The notes beneath the pieces were generated by a model, which searched no databases, was not told where the DNA came from, and was given only the letters and a program-made list of their open reading frames with translations. Shown piece after piece: positions 11,278 to 28,079 of a stretch of DNA of 64,000 bases. Origin of the DNA: Hypholoma sublateritium FD-334 SS-4 (lineage: Eukaryota > Basidiomycota > Agaricomycetes > Agaricales > Strophariaceae); contig KN817529.1 in NCBI GenBank assembly GCA_000827495.1, forward strand, positions 496,001 through 560,000, read 5' to 3'. Each line of letters begins with the position of its first letter. Position 1 is the stretch's first letter. The position numbers and the translations under genes were made by a program.

Positions 11278-13174
11278 ATGAAAATCCCTCAAAGTGCAGC
11301 CTTCCTTGCTGTCCTCCCGGTCCTTGTCGTTGCCCACCTCGAGAATGTTGGTGCCCGTCATGCTCGTCACAACCACAACCCCATAGGCGCCCGCCAAGCC
11401 GCGCCAAGCGCCTTGACCCTAGCCGCAGCGGGATCAACCACCGTTACTGGAACCAGCTCGCCCAGCAGCTCAATTAGCGTTGCAGGTACAGCTTTCGCCA
11501 ATTCATCAGGACGTACTAGTGTTACAACTCCGCCTACAGGTACTTCTTCTGGTACGCCAGCCACAACGGCCGCTGGAGCGGCAGTGACAACGACTGGCAC
11601 TGGCACTTCTGCGGCGACGCCTACCATCTCTGTCTCATTAAGAGCCACTAACCCGACCGCCATACCACTGGCCTCAATCGTGTCCAACCAACCCAGCGCA
11701 GCAACTATTCCGCTCGACTCTACCGCCGTTGTTGGGGCCACCCCGACGGCGATTGCAAACGCGCCTGCTTTGCCGAATGGTACGTTTTTCTTCTTTAGGT
11801 GTCCCTTTGCGTGACGGGCTGATCCATTGATCTATACGACATATAGCTGCCCTTTTGTCACCGACAAACTACCCCCACCTTGACATACCACCCCCTGTGG
11901 ATTCTCCGGAGGTGTTACAATGGATCCAGGATGTCGCAGACACCGGTGTTGTCATTCCTGATATCTCGGCAACCAACCCTGGTTTGTCATTTTAAGCACT
12001 ATTAACCGTGCAAAACTCTTACGTACCTCTGTACAGGCGGGTGCCCGAACAACACCGACGCCGTCAACGACGCGTCACGATGCTGGTGGACTTGTGGAGG
12101 ATGCACCCGCCCCACTGATATCACTGAGTGCCCCACGGCCATGGACTGGGGACTGACATATGATGACGGACCTGCATTCTACACCCCAAACCTCCTGGCG
12201 TATTTGGATCAGCAAAAGCTTAAGTCGACATTCTTCGTCGTGGGCTCGCGGGTTATATCTTTCCCGAACACCTTGCAAGAGGAGTACATGAGTGGTCATC
12301 AAATTGCTGTGCATACGTGGAGTCATCCCTCTTTGACCGAACTGTCCAACGAAGAAATCATCGCTGAACTTGGCTGGTCGAAAAAAGTCATCAAGGATGT
12401 CTTGGGCGTTACACCCAACATGATGAGGCCTCCTTTCGGTGATATCGAGTGAGTTTTTATCGACTACTTTGTATATCTAAATTTAACACTTGACTTTCAG
12501 TGATCGTGTCCGTGCCATCTCCTTAGCCATGGGCCTGACCCCCGTCATCTGGACTCGCATTAGCCCCTTGGCTACTTTCGATACTGACGGTGAATATCTT
12601 GAAAATATGCAACCCCCTGGGTTTTAATACCACTACTTTTAGACTTCAACATTGCCGGTGGAAGTACCTCTGTGGGGCAAGTCCTGCAGAACTGGGAAAA
12701 CATCATTGGCAATGCTACTACTCGTGACACTGGTTTCATCGTCCTCGAGCATGATCTGTTTGAGCAGAGTGTCGAGGTTGCCACAGGATACATCCTGCCT
12801 GATGCACAGGCGCATAACCCTCCATTCACGATTCAACCTGTTATCAGCTGCCTCAACCAAGACATGGCAAATGCCTACATCGAGACGAACAACAATGCGA
12901 CAAATCCCCCAGCTATCTCTGCTGCCGTCTCCGGTAAGTATCGCATGGTTTTTACTCCACTCGTAGTACGATGAACATTTCTAACAACCAACTTGGTTCG
13001 TTTGTTTGTTCAGCCGGAGCTGTCACCATCACACAAAGTGCTGGATCAGCAACGTCCACAGGTGGCTCAGGCTCTTCCTCTAGTTCATCAACAACTCTAC
13101 GATCATCAGGCCTTGCAGCGCTTACGTCAATCGGCGGCTTGATCGTGGGTGGTGCGCTCTCAATACTCTCTTGA
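11278..13174 (+). CDS. Chitin deacetylase, GPI-anchored type
   Basis: Carbohydrate esterase family 4 enzyme converting cell-wall chitin to chitosan. An N-terminal signal peptide (FLAVLPVLVVA) leads into a Ser/Thr/Ala-rich arm of about 150 residues likely to be O-glycosylated. The catalytic NodB domain begins around CPTAMDWGLTYDDGP (motif 1, with the D-D metal and base residues), then HTWSHPSLTE (motif 2, H-x-x-x-H zinc ligands) and RPPFGDID (motif 3). After the domain comes a Gly/Ser-rich spacer and a hydrophobic tail (GLAALTSIGGLIVGGALSILS), the signal for GPI attachment. Introns of about 50-65 bases sit near 11780-11846, 11981-12037, 12448-12500, 12590-12642 and 12933-13013. All catalytic residues that I can see are intact. 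No wall-synthesis neighbour. Confidence 0.94.
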
Positions 13175-14236
13175 TCGATACGCGCGGATGTACCGACGGC
13201 GGATTCACCGCTCGGATGCAACGGTTTGGGGACTTGGGACCAACTTTGGACTGCCTTCTTTTCGTAACATATACGCGTATACTTATCGGCGATGCATGGC
13301 TGCCTACTCACTTTCTATACCCCTTTTTGCATCCCTCCGTGGCATCGCATGAGGACAACCCACATTCTCCGCTGAGACTTGACCCTTTCTTTTCCCCCGC
13401 CATTCTTTACCCCTACACTGTTTAGATAATGCCTTGCTGTCGTTACTGTGTTGTCTGGATTGGCCCTGGCACTGGCCACATTCCCCATCCATATCAAAGG
13501 CATTGAGCATCAATAATAAGAACATGACCCCTATCATGCAACAGCCGTCTCAAGTTTCTTGACGAAATGGCCAACTGCCAGTGACTTCAAGCTGATGTGT
13601 AGGCAAGGACTAGTTACCGTTGAAGGATAGACAATCACGGTATTCTTTTCATTAGGAAATCTCATGAGACGCATGGCGATTATGAGGTCGTTGATATTGT
13701 CATCGTATGTATGAAACTTGGTAGTCGTAGTAGGTAACATGTGGTCAAGCAATTATTTACTGTTGGGCAAAAGCGTGAAGAAAAAGATGTCCGTTCGCGT
13801 GATGAGGCCGATGCTACGTTATTAAGGATAGCTAGGGAAAGGAGCCGCGGATCAGCCTCGTATAGTAAGTAAGTGATGAGGAGAAACGCAAACGAGTCAC
13901 GAATTCTAGGGTATGTGAAGAGGAAGAGAGTCGGCAACCCAAGACAAAACATGGGACCCATAAGACCATGATAAACAGGAGGGAAAGCATAAGGACAAAT
14001 AAGGTACAGAGGAGTGCGCGAGATATGAGAAAGGTCGGAGGCAAATAAGATACCGAGTGCAGCGGGCGATCAGGAAAGCACACATCTAAGGTGTATGTCT
14101 AGGGTAACTCGGGGCAGCGTTGGGAGGTCGTTATCATTAGGGGGAAGAGGGGAAGAGGGATTTAGAAGGGGGAGAGGCGGGGTGCGAGGTGGCCGAAGCC
14201 AATAATGTGAGAGATGAATCCCTAGTGAATGCAAAT
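13175..14236. other. Convergent intergenic region, CDA and SRPK
   Basis: Holds the 3' ends of the chitin deacetylase and SRPK genes. Open frames up to about 90 codons occur on the minus strand but show no family resemblance, start context or plausible splicing. No tRNA or repeat is visible. Confidence 0.5.
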
Positions 14237-17477
<3,241 letters not shown>

Positions 17478-17598
17478 CTAAAGGATGGCGGGAGGATGGA
17501 CGGAGGGGAAGGGGGACGGAAGAGGATGGGAGTTGTGGCGTAGACAACCGACCATTGCCGCTGCCCGGTTCTCGTGCATTCCAAATGTCACATTAAAC

Positions 17599-17612
17599 GT
17601 CACACGTGTGAC
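17599..17612. promoter_or_regulatory. Perfect palindrome with E-box core
   Basis: GTCACACGTGTGAC reads the same on both strands and is centred on CACGTG, the bHLH E-box. It lies about 125 bases upstream of the SRPK start codon, in its promoter. A bHLH factor dimer is the obvious reader, by inference. Confidence 0.45.
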
Positions 17613-20319
17613 ACTACTTCCGTCCAATCTTTGGTTCATTCCCGGTCGACCAAATGGCAAATCTTCACTGGCAGCCTACAGCCGCCCGGCTCAACCTTCT
17701 CCTCCGCAGTCCTGCCGTTCCGAAGTAATTCCATGAAGAGTAATTTCTAATAAACGTCTCCACTCTGGCAATGCATCGGTCCGATAACTCGGCCCTTGAG
17801 CTCGCTCCTTACTTTTGCAAGCTCGGCGACTCGCGAGTCAAAGCCCTTGTATATGCCCGCAACGCAGCTGCTGCATACGAGATCCTTCAGGATCGGCTTT
17901 TGAGCGACGTTTCTCTGCAAGGCTGTGTGGCACGCTCAACAACTTTGGACTCTTCAGACCAACTACCTTGGGCTCGAGATAGAACGGCACTTCGATTCAT
18001 ACCCCTGCCAACACCCTGATCACTTGTACTCTCCCCCCGTTCCAGATAGTATCCAGAATGGCAATATACTTACTAGTTAAATAACATGTACAACTGGTGA
18101 GTCCTGTAAAATGGCGGGGCGCTCTTGTCCATACTAAATTCTCGCGTTTACGTACACCATGAATTACTCATACCTTTTACCTACTGCGCTCAGTAAGTAC
18201 AATATTGTACTATGCCGGCGTCTGCCAAAACGGGCCGCATAGTTTTTCCCTGCGTTTCCCATCCCGTACTCACCTTAATTTAATTAGGTCGTCGATCCGG
18301 CGGTTGCTTGTGTCAACCCTGTCCTACCTGTCGAGCGCCTAATCCACTGTTTCCGCGCCGACAATATCCCGGTTGCAGTCATGGAAAATCCGTGGTGTGT
18401 CAGATAGCAGAACGGATGTCCAATATGACCTATAGGCCCTGGCGTAGATGTCCCCGTTTTGGCCTGTTCCTAATCCGCCTGATACAATTGGTGTAATTGT
18501 GCGTTGCACGTCTGTTGAAATCTCAAATTTGCGGTGTATACATACTTATAACCTTTGTACATATATAGGTTGTATAATATGCCTCGGCCAGATACTCTGG
18601 AGCGCATATATCATCACCCATATACTTATAATTATGACACACTTTTGTTTGTGGGTGATATTTCCCTCCTTTTTGAGCTCGAGGCCCCAAGATTTCCTCG
18701 TTCTAGATTTCTCACTTGCTGAAAATATATTATGACAGCCAAACGACGACCTGCTTTGCTTGGATTTATCCAATCTCTGCCGCAGCGAAGCGAGGCAGAT
18801 CTTGTGTATTATTCAAAGATTACCGAGATTTGCCTCAACCTGGAGTCATCTTCAATGGGTGATGTTGGCACGACACAGTACATTGGCAGTGCGCTATCTC
18901 GTGCGATCTGAATTTGCAGAAGCAACGCAGAAATGCATGAAACTATACGGATCCAGTTGAAAAGCAGGAACTTTTACTTGGAGTAATAAGTAATGGTGAG
19001 TTGCGACTGGCTGCCAGGACAGTTTATAATCTGATTGTGATGATGCACCAACTCTTTATTTGACCAAACTTATGCTAATTATTCACTGCTGCAAGGTTGA
19101 CGGGCGTATTTGAGGTAGAACATCTGGGGATTGTCGGCCTTAAAGAGGCTGAAGCTTGATCGTTCTTCTCTCTATATATATCGACCATGACACCTCTTTC
19201 GAAGATATACAAGGTACTCAATGCTTAGTACTTATAACTTTACAGTCTAACACAACCATGGGTCGATAAAAGGACAAAAGGATAACGCGGAACACCGCGA
19301 AATTACCCCTTGGGTCACGACTCTCCGAGCCTTCACCTAGGTCGATCGATGGCTACGTCCTTGTTGGCCCCTCACATCAAACTTGAATACAGTATGAAAG
19401 ATGTACTAGGCCGATACTGAGTCACATCATCTCGCGGAGAACTCGACCATGAGGAGCCATGAGGCAAATAAATGTGTCCAAAAGAGCCAATCTATCTCGC
19501 TGCTATCGTAAATGAGGCGAGACTCGTCACTGAAACAAGTTAGTATGTGGCCACCCAACAGCCACCACCCGCGCGGTGGCACTGAATAGGATGGGAAAGG
19601 ACGCAGGATATTCTAGGAGTAGGTCCCCGAGTCGTGCGTGGCTCTGCTCGACGCGATGGGCATTTCATCCACCGTCAGAGATTAGATTAGATACGTGGGT
19701 GATAGCCGGCGGATACATAATTGAATTTTCAACCTTTTCAACTGCCAAGTTCTCATCGGAGCTAGTGCATGGGTCGAAACATCGCTGCTCGCGCCTGCCA
19801 CTTATATCATCCTGCTCATCACCAACCTTGCCTTCTGTCAGATTTCTATAAAAAAAACTTTCCCCAGCCTTCTATTTTTTGCATTGATAAGAGACCACGT
19901 TCTACACAAGAATTTATCGGGGTCCGAAAAGGTTGGCGAGGACCAGTCAATGTACGCAAGCGCTTATACTTAATTGGTTCACTGTCCTGATACTTGTTGG
20001 CTTAGGAGCCAACTAAAGATCTTTTACCGTGGTCCATTGGTCTCAAACTACTCCAGCCTGCTGCTCAATCTATTATAAAGCCTCGACAACGCCTCGCATT
20101 CCTCTCGAGCTGGTCTTCTTGATTCCGGTAAAGACTCTGGTTATTTTTGTCTACAGCCCTAGCCAGTGCCACTCACCCATCAACAGGATCATACGCTTTC
20201 GTGATTCATTGTCTCCATATATTCTGTATCAGTCACTCTCGGCACCTACTTTGCGAGCGCTTGGTCATCACACCCAACTAGATATCACCTCCTGCCCTTG
20301 ATACATATACTCGGCCCAT
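17613..20319. other. Long gene-poor region between SRPK and the FRAY-like kinase
   Basis: About 2.7 kb with no secure gene. An 82-codon plus-strand frame at 17771-18019 (MHRSDNSALELAP) has no recognisable domain. A reading from 18732 (MTAKRRPALLGF) can be joined across a 61-base GT-AG intron (18850-18918, approximate) to a stop at 18960. The last 300 bases before 20320 are pyrimidine-rich and probably the promoter and 5' UTR of the kinase. A weak hairpin, GCCACC paired with GGTGGC, lies near 19560-19582. No tRNA is seen. Confidence 0.4.
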
Positions 20320-22594
20320 ATGGTTGACATGTCTGCTTCGCCTCCCGACCCACCGAGCTCGCAGATCATTGCATCCAGCGTCCAGGAGCGGACTAACGCA
20401 ACAAAGATGTTTATTGGCGCTGTCCCGGATGAGTGGGAACTCTACAGGTGCGTTGACATGCCTGCCGCCGGCGCTACGCAGTGGTATTCAACTTTGGATG
20501 AATAGTGATCGTGCAGAAGACTACACAATTGGACCGCCCATAGGATTTGGTGCTTCATCGATAGTGTATTCTGCTACATATCACCCGTCGGCACCTGGTT
20601 CATCGTACAGTGTTAATGCGTCGGCGAAGGGCAAGTCAATACCATGCGCACTTAAAGTGTTAGACCTCGATTCCCTGCCGCCTAGGGCTCTGCAGCTTCT
20701 CCAACGTGAAACCACCCTCATGTCCCTATCGAAACACCCCAACGTGCTACGCGTCCGCGGGTCATGGATGAATGGTCATAAACTATACATCGCGCTCCGG
20801 CTTATGAATAAAGGAAGTGCCGCAGATGTCATGCACTACGGATGGCCCGGAGGCATGGAAGAGGACGTCGTCCGTTGCATGTTGCGTCAGGCGCTCAAAG
20901 GACTCAAGTTGGTCCTATTTCCCAGTTACCAAGGTCCAGATATTAATTATGGTCCTACAGTTATCTCCATACTAACGGCTTCATTCATCGCGACATAAAG
21001 GCTGCTAACCTGCTCATTGATAACGACGGAACCGTTCTTCTGGGGGACTTAGGCGTGGCCGCCGACCTCGCAGAAGACACCTCATCGATCCCAACCTCGT
21101 CTACATCGTCCAATGTATATCGCTTATCGTCAACGGCATTCAGTCCGTCGCCGTCGGCCCCCGCGCTTTCGCTGCGCACCAACACAGCAAAGGGAAGCCA
21201 TGATAGCAAACCCCGTATAGGGAAACGCAAGTCCTTCGTCGGCACGGTATGGGTCCCTTTACATGTATTCCAGGCCCATATTCAAATATTTATTCAGCCG
21301 TGTTGGATGGCACCGGAGTTAATCCAGGGGAAACAATATGATTCCAAGGCCGACATATGGAGCTTCGGCATCACAGCTTTGGAGCTGACGCAAGGGCGCC
21401 CTCCAAGGTCGCGAGAATCACCGCAACGTGTGTTGCTGCGAATGTGCGTGTTTCTATATTGTGCAACACTCACGTACAAAAATAACAAAAATTTCATCCA
21501 TCAGTATCCAAGAAGACCCACCAACACTCAACCGCGATGGTGGTGTTCACAAATACTCTCGAGCGTTCAAGGAAATGGTTGATAGCTGCCTGGTCAAGGA
21601 TCCTGCTAAACGGTATGCAGTCTCATCTCTCCTGAGAACCAAATCTAAAACATAGTACAGCCCAACTGCTGAGGAGCTCCTCCAAACTCCTTTCTTCAAA
21701 GCGGCAAAGAAGAAGTCATACCTGATTAACACTATATTGAGTAAAAAATACCGCTTATTCTCCCAAGTAGCCTCTGATCCGCGCGCTTCTTTGGTAGAGG
21801 AGCTCCCGCCGCTAACGCAGAGACAGGAACGGCGCGTCGTCCCGGCGCTCCTATCCGCGAACTCAATGGATTCGTGGGACTTCAGCGCGACAGCTAACTC
21901 CCCCACCACGAGTGTATATCGCCGGCGCGTCCTCGAGGAATTTGTCTCCGCGGAGGACCAACAAGCACCACCTACTGCCGCTGCTCTGTTCGACGCTGAC
22001 GATTTTCGCGTGAAGCTCGGGCGTCATCATCATCCGCTCCGCTCGGCGGCACAGGCCCCTTCGCTTGCGTACAACCTCGACCTTGATTTCGACGACACGG
22101 ACGCCGACAATCCTCCGCCGTCGTCGCCTAGCACGTCACGGTCGAGCATCCTGGAGTCTGGGACGCCGCCGAGCGTCGCGTCGAGCCCGCCGAATACGTC
22201 CGCGCCGTCGTCGTACGCGAGCTCGTCCTACCTCGCACAGCGAGTATGTGTCGTGGAGAAGAACGCGGACGTCATGGAGGGCTCAGGCGCGACGTCATTG
22301 GTGTCCGTCGCAGAGTCGCAAACACAGGGTACGCTTATCGGCGTGAGGCCGGTGCCGACGACGCCTGTACGAGGCGTGGCGAAGGCCGAGTCGTCGGACA
22401 CGTCGACCCTTTGGTACAAACTCAAGTCCAATGTCAAGCGCCCGTCGACCAAGGCGCTTGAGCCTAACCCCTTCGAGGGCTCGCCTCACGGGAAGGACAA
22501 GGACAAGGGAAAGACCATGGGGTTCTCTACGAAAGGCTTACTATCTAAATCATCTACTAGATCACTTGCAACTCGTAAGCTATCTCTATACTAG
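20320..22594 (+). CDS. STE20-family kinase, FRAY/OSR1/SPAK-like
   Basis: Germinal-centre-type serine/threonine kinase. After MVDMSASPPDPPSS an intron (about 20449-20505) joins WELYS to DRAEDYTIGPPIGFGASSIVYSA, the glycine loop. ALKVLDLDSLP holds the ATP lysine. FIHRDIKAANLL is the catalytic loop, and the magnesium motif reads LLGDLGVAADL, DLG in place of the usual DFG. PCWMAPELI and DIWSFGITALELTQG complete the STE20 signature. An insertion with many Ser/Thr residues lies between DLG and WMAPE. After the kinase domain a low-complexity Ser/Pro tail reaches a basic C-terminus (KGLLSKSSTRSLATRKLS). Introns also lie near 20908-20968, 21247-21297 and 21443-21505. Fungal relatives are little studied; OSR1/SPAK kinases act in osmotic stress. 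ATG at 20329 is an alternative start. Confidence 0.85.
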
Positions 22595-23006
22595 CTTGCA
22601 TGAATTCTCTGACACGTCATCTCCATCATAGCTTAATCCATTACATGCAAGACATACTTTACGACCCACTTGACAATATTTTCTGATTTTCTCGTACGAG
22701 GACCTTTCATTCTCTGGTGTACCATACATACTGACAATCACGGCTGGCAACGTTGTTTCTTCTGTTTTATATTTCACTCATTGACATCCTGCATTAAGTA
22801 CCTATCTCCATCATTGTACATCTATTGCCAATTGCGCCATCTGTATTTATATTGTACCATGTTGTTATCAGTGCATTCAAGCTAGCCTTTCTTTGCCCAT
22901 TAATATCATCTGGGGAAGTTGATTCGTACAAGTGGCAACAACAGTGTGAATGTAAGGATGCATGTAGTACACAAGATAACTGGAAAGCAGGTTGAGATGG
23001 CGTCAA
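22595..23006. other. Convergent intergenic region, kinase and CSN6
   Basis: AT-rich 3' flanks of the FRAY-like kinase and of CSN6. I see no gene, tRNA or repeat. Confidence 0.5.
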
Positions 23007-24424
23007 TTAGTGGAAACGGTCCCAGTCTCCCGGGACACCCTGTCTCATTCGTCGACGAGGTCCTCCTCCGCCTCTATCCTCCTTCCCAGAGGTCAGCAAA
23101 ATATGCTTGTCAACAAGCTATAGAACACATCAGCATACATAATGATTCTGTTCGAATTGATGAGGCATACATCGTTTAGAATGTTTGTCGATTTTGTCAG
23201 AGAAGACAGGAAGGCTGTCAACTGCACATCTTCATATTCCTATTGACAGAATATACTTAAAATTATCACACCGACTAACAAAGAAAAAAGGCTTACAGTA
23301 TCAAATTCCTCCCTAAAATGCTTGTTTTCGGAAGCAGGTAGCGATGCCAGGAGAGCAACCAAGGACCGCAAAATGGTTGGGTCTGATTTGGCGGTCCCTA
23401 GATATGATATGAGAGACGAGCATCGTGCAAGTGTCGGAAAACATACCTGCAATTACATCAGTGACGTATTTAATCAGCAACAGGATACGCTCATGCAACA
23501 TCTTTACGGCTGATCTTTGCGTCTGAAGGTGTGATTCCACTAGAAGATATCAGATAAATCTATTCGGAGCCTCGAACCGCCTCTGACTCACAGCTGGTTC
23601 CGCCACCACCACCCCGGGCCGTCCAGTCCACGGCAATGCGCTCGGCCTCGCCCGTCTCGACGTTGTATGGCACCTCAATGTACACCGAGCGCGACTTCCG
23701 GTCGCGGAGCTCGATCGTGGGCTCGTACGCCTTGAACGGGAGTGTCTGGGCATTCACGTCTGAGCTGGAGGCTGAGACCAGCGCAAGGCTCGGTTGCAGG
23801 ATGAGAAGGAGGGGCGTGGAGCAGTATCCTGTAAACTTGGGCAACAACGCGTGAGCCTACATGTAGACCGAGTTCTGTGAATGTGACACACTTGTTCATG
23901 AAGCGCGATGTGGTGCACAGATGGACGGGGGGTGACCGTGTACCACCCGATAAATTCTAGGGAAGGGAAAACTTGCTTGTCTACACGAACCACAGGTTAG
24001 AACAATGCATTTGAACGCAGCCAATCGAACACTACATACATTGGTCCCGTCGCGAGACTAGGAATTCGTGATCAACGAGTGCATTATCTTCACCAATAAC
24101 TGCCAGTTCGAAGGTGTTGACGATCTCCACTTCACGTCCATTCTGTGTTCCAAGCAGGGCGCCGAGGACTGCGCGATGTCAGATGCGATGTGTGCACCGA
24201 TCATATGGACACATACTGAATGGGTCGACGGCGTTCTTTTGGAGTTTTGATCTCGTCCAATGGTCTGATATGTTCAAGATCGGTAGGGGATGGCTAGACC
24301 CACCTAGAGGATGAATATACAATCACTGCGAAGTAATCAAACGGCCTTACAGTGAAAGCGCGAGGCCGGATGTTGTCGTGGGTGGCAGAACGACAGAAAC
24401 TTCATCAGTATCCATTGCACTCAT
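23007..24424 (-). CDS. CSN6: COP9 signalosome subunit 6 (MPN domain)
   Basis: Non-catalytic MPN subunit of the COP9 signalosome, which removes NEDD8 from cullins. Start MSAMDTDEVSVVLPP, then joined exons give GLALSLHPLPILNISDHWTR, VLGALLGTQNGREVEIVNTFEL, QVFPSLEFIGWYTVTPRP, PFKAYEPTIELRD and SVYIEVPYNVETGEAERIAV. The CSN6 C-terminal helices follow (QTQRSAVKMLHERI, ASENKHFREEFDT, LSSLTKSTNILNDLVDK), ending RRRMRQGVPGDWDRFH. At least seven short introns; all exons are under 300 bases, so no single long reading frame reveals the gene. The JAMM zinc motif H-x-H-x10-D is absent, as expected for CSN6 rather than CSN5. The sister MPN protein eIF3f lacks the SVYIEVPYNVET and NDLVDK features. Convergent with the FRAY-like kinase. 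Confidence 0.9.
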
Positions 24425-24780
24425 ATTTGGTGTTCAAGCAAAGCTCTAAACCTGCTTCAGGCTTGAAATAGACAACGACTATGAAAGAGAGAACTTGGAG
24501 AGTCGGATCAGATCACGGCGCACGGGAGCATAAGGGCCAAGGTGCCTGGCGCGTAATAATTACCTGTCTCATGTGATCTGCGAAACTAAATACATTAATT
24601 TGTAATAAGTAACAGAAGGAAATCGAGGAAATCTCTGATATCTTCTCCCTGGGGCCTGGGGGTGTGAAACTTTGAGAAGTTCAAGGATTTAAATAAGTTC
24701 GATGCAATTGAAACTTGAAACTAAAATTTAACGCCATCATGCAGTAAAGGAACTTAAGTTTGTTAAAAAATAAAAATATT
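24425..24780. other. Upstream region of CSN6
   Basis: Presumed CSN6 promoter on the right side of its start codon, ending at the tRNA-Lys terminator. No gene seen. Confidence 0.45.
24765..24776 (-). terminator. RNA polymerase III terminator of tRNA-Lys
   Basis: On the minus strand two T-runs (five and six T) directly follow the 3' end of the tRNA. This is the standard polymerase III stop. Confidence 0.75.
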
Positions 24781-24882
24781 AGCCCACCGCGAGGGTCGAA
24801 CTCGCAGCCTTCAGATCAACATTTGACCGATCACCCGGACTTCGTAAAAGTCTGACGCTCTATCCGATTGAGCTAGGCGGGC
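24781..24882 (-). tRNA. tRNA-Lys (anticodon UUU) with intron
   Basis: The minus strand folds into a complete cloverleaf. The acceptor stem is GCCCGCC with GGTGGGC (one G-T pair), the D arm contains TAGCTCAATCGGATAGAGC, and the T arm is GCGAG-TTCGACC-CTCGC. The anticodon stem is TCAGA/TCTGA. The loop reads CTTTTA, interrupted after position 37 by an intron of 28 bases, giving anticodon TTT. The intron position is canonical for nuclear tRNA genes. The discriminator base is T. Confidence 0.93.
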
Positions 24883-25139
24883 AATATGTGTGTTTTACAT
24901 AAAAAAGTAATCATCAGCGTTCATTCTTTCGCTCTCAGCATTCATTCCAACAATTCAACATATTGTATTTGATTGGGTGACCACGGAAAACTCAGCTAAC
25001 TATTGGAACATTATATATTCGCTCAGATCACACATCACCTTTCATAATTACAACATATAGAATGAACATCAGGAGAGCACACATCACACTATCTACCACA
25101 ACAATAGTCAAAACTAAACACCAATCCTACAAACCAATG

Positions 25140-27916
<2,777 letters not shown>

Positions 27917-28031
27917 ACTTATTGAGGGAAAGGGGTATCTGGCAATGTGACGAAGACGGAGGGTGAAACAAGGGAAACAAATTGACGCCTTTCGCCGAGT
28001 CGACCAGTGTAACGAGGTTTAGGGCCGGCAT

Positions 28032-28041
28032 GTTCGCGTTT
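28032..28041. promoter_or_regulatory. MCB/E2F-like element between MCM5 and the PARG-like gene
   Basis: GTTCGCGTTT (minus strand AAACGCGAAC) sits inside the divergent promoter. Its CGCG core resembles the MluI cell-cycle box bound by MBF, which drives MCM genes at G1/S in other fungi. One copy only, so this is suggestive. Confidence 0.35.
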
Positions 28042-28079
28042 GGCCGATCACCGCGGCAGCGCCAACGCCAACTTGAACC

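Noticed and set aside
17771..18019. 82-codon plus-strand frame divergent from SRPK
   Set aside because: No domain and no upstream signals that set it apart. Kept only as a note within the gene-poor region.
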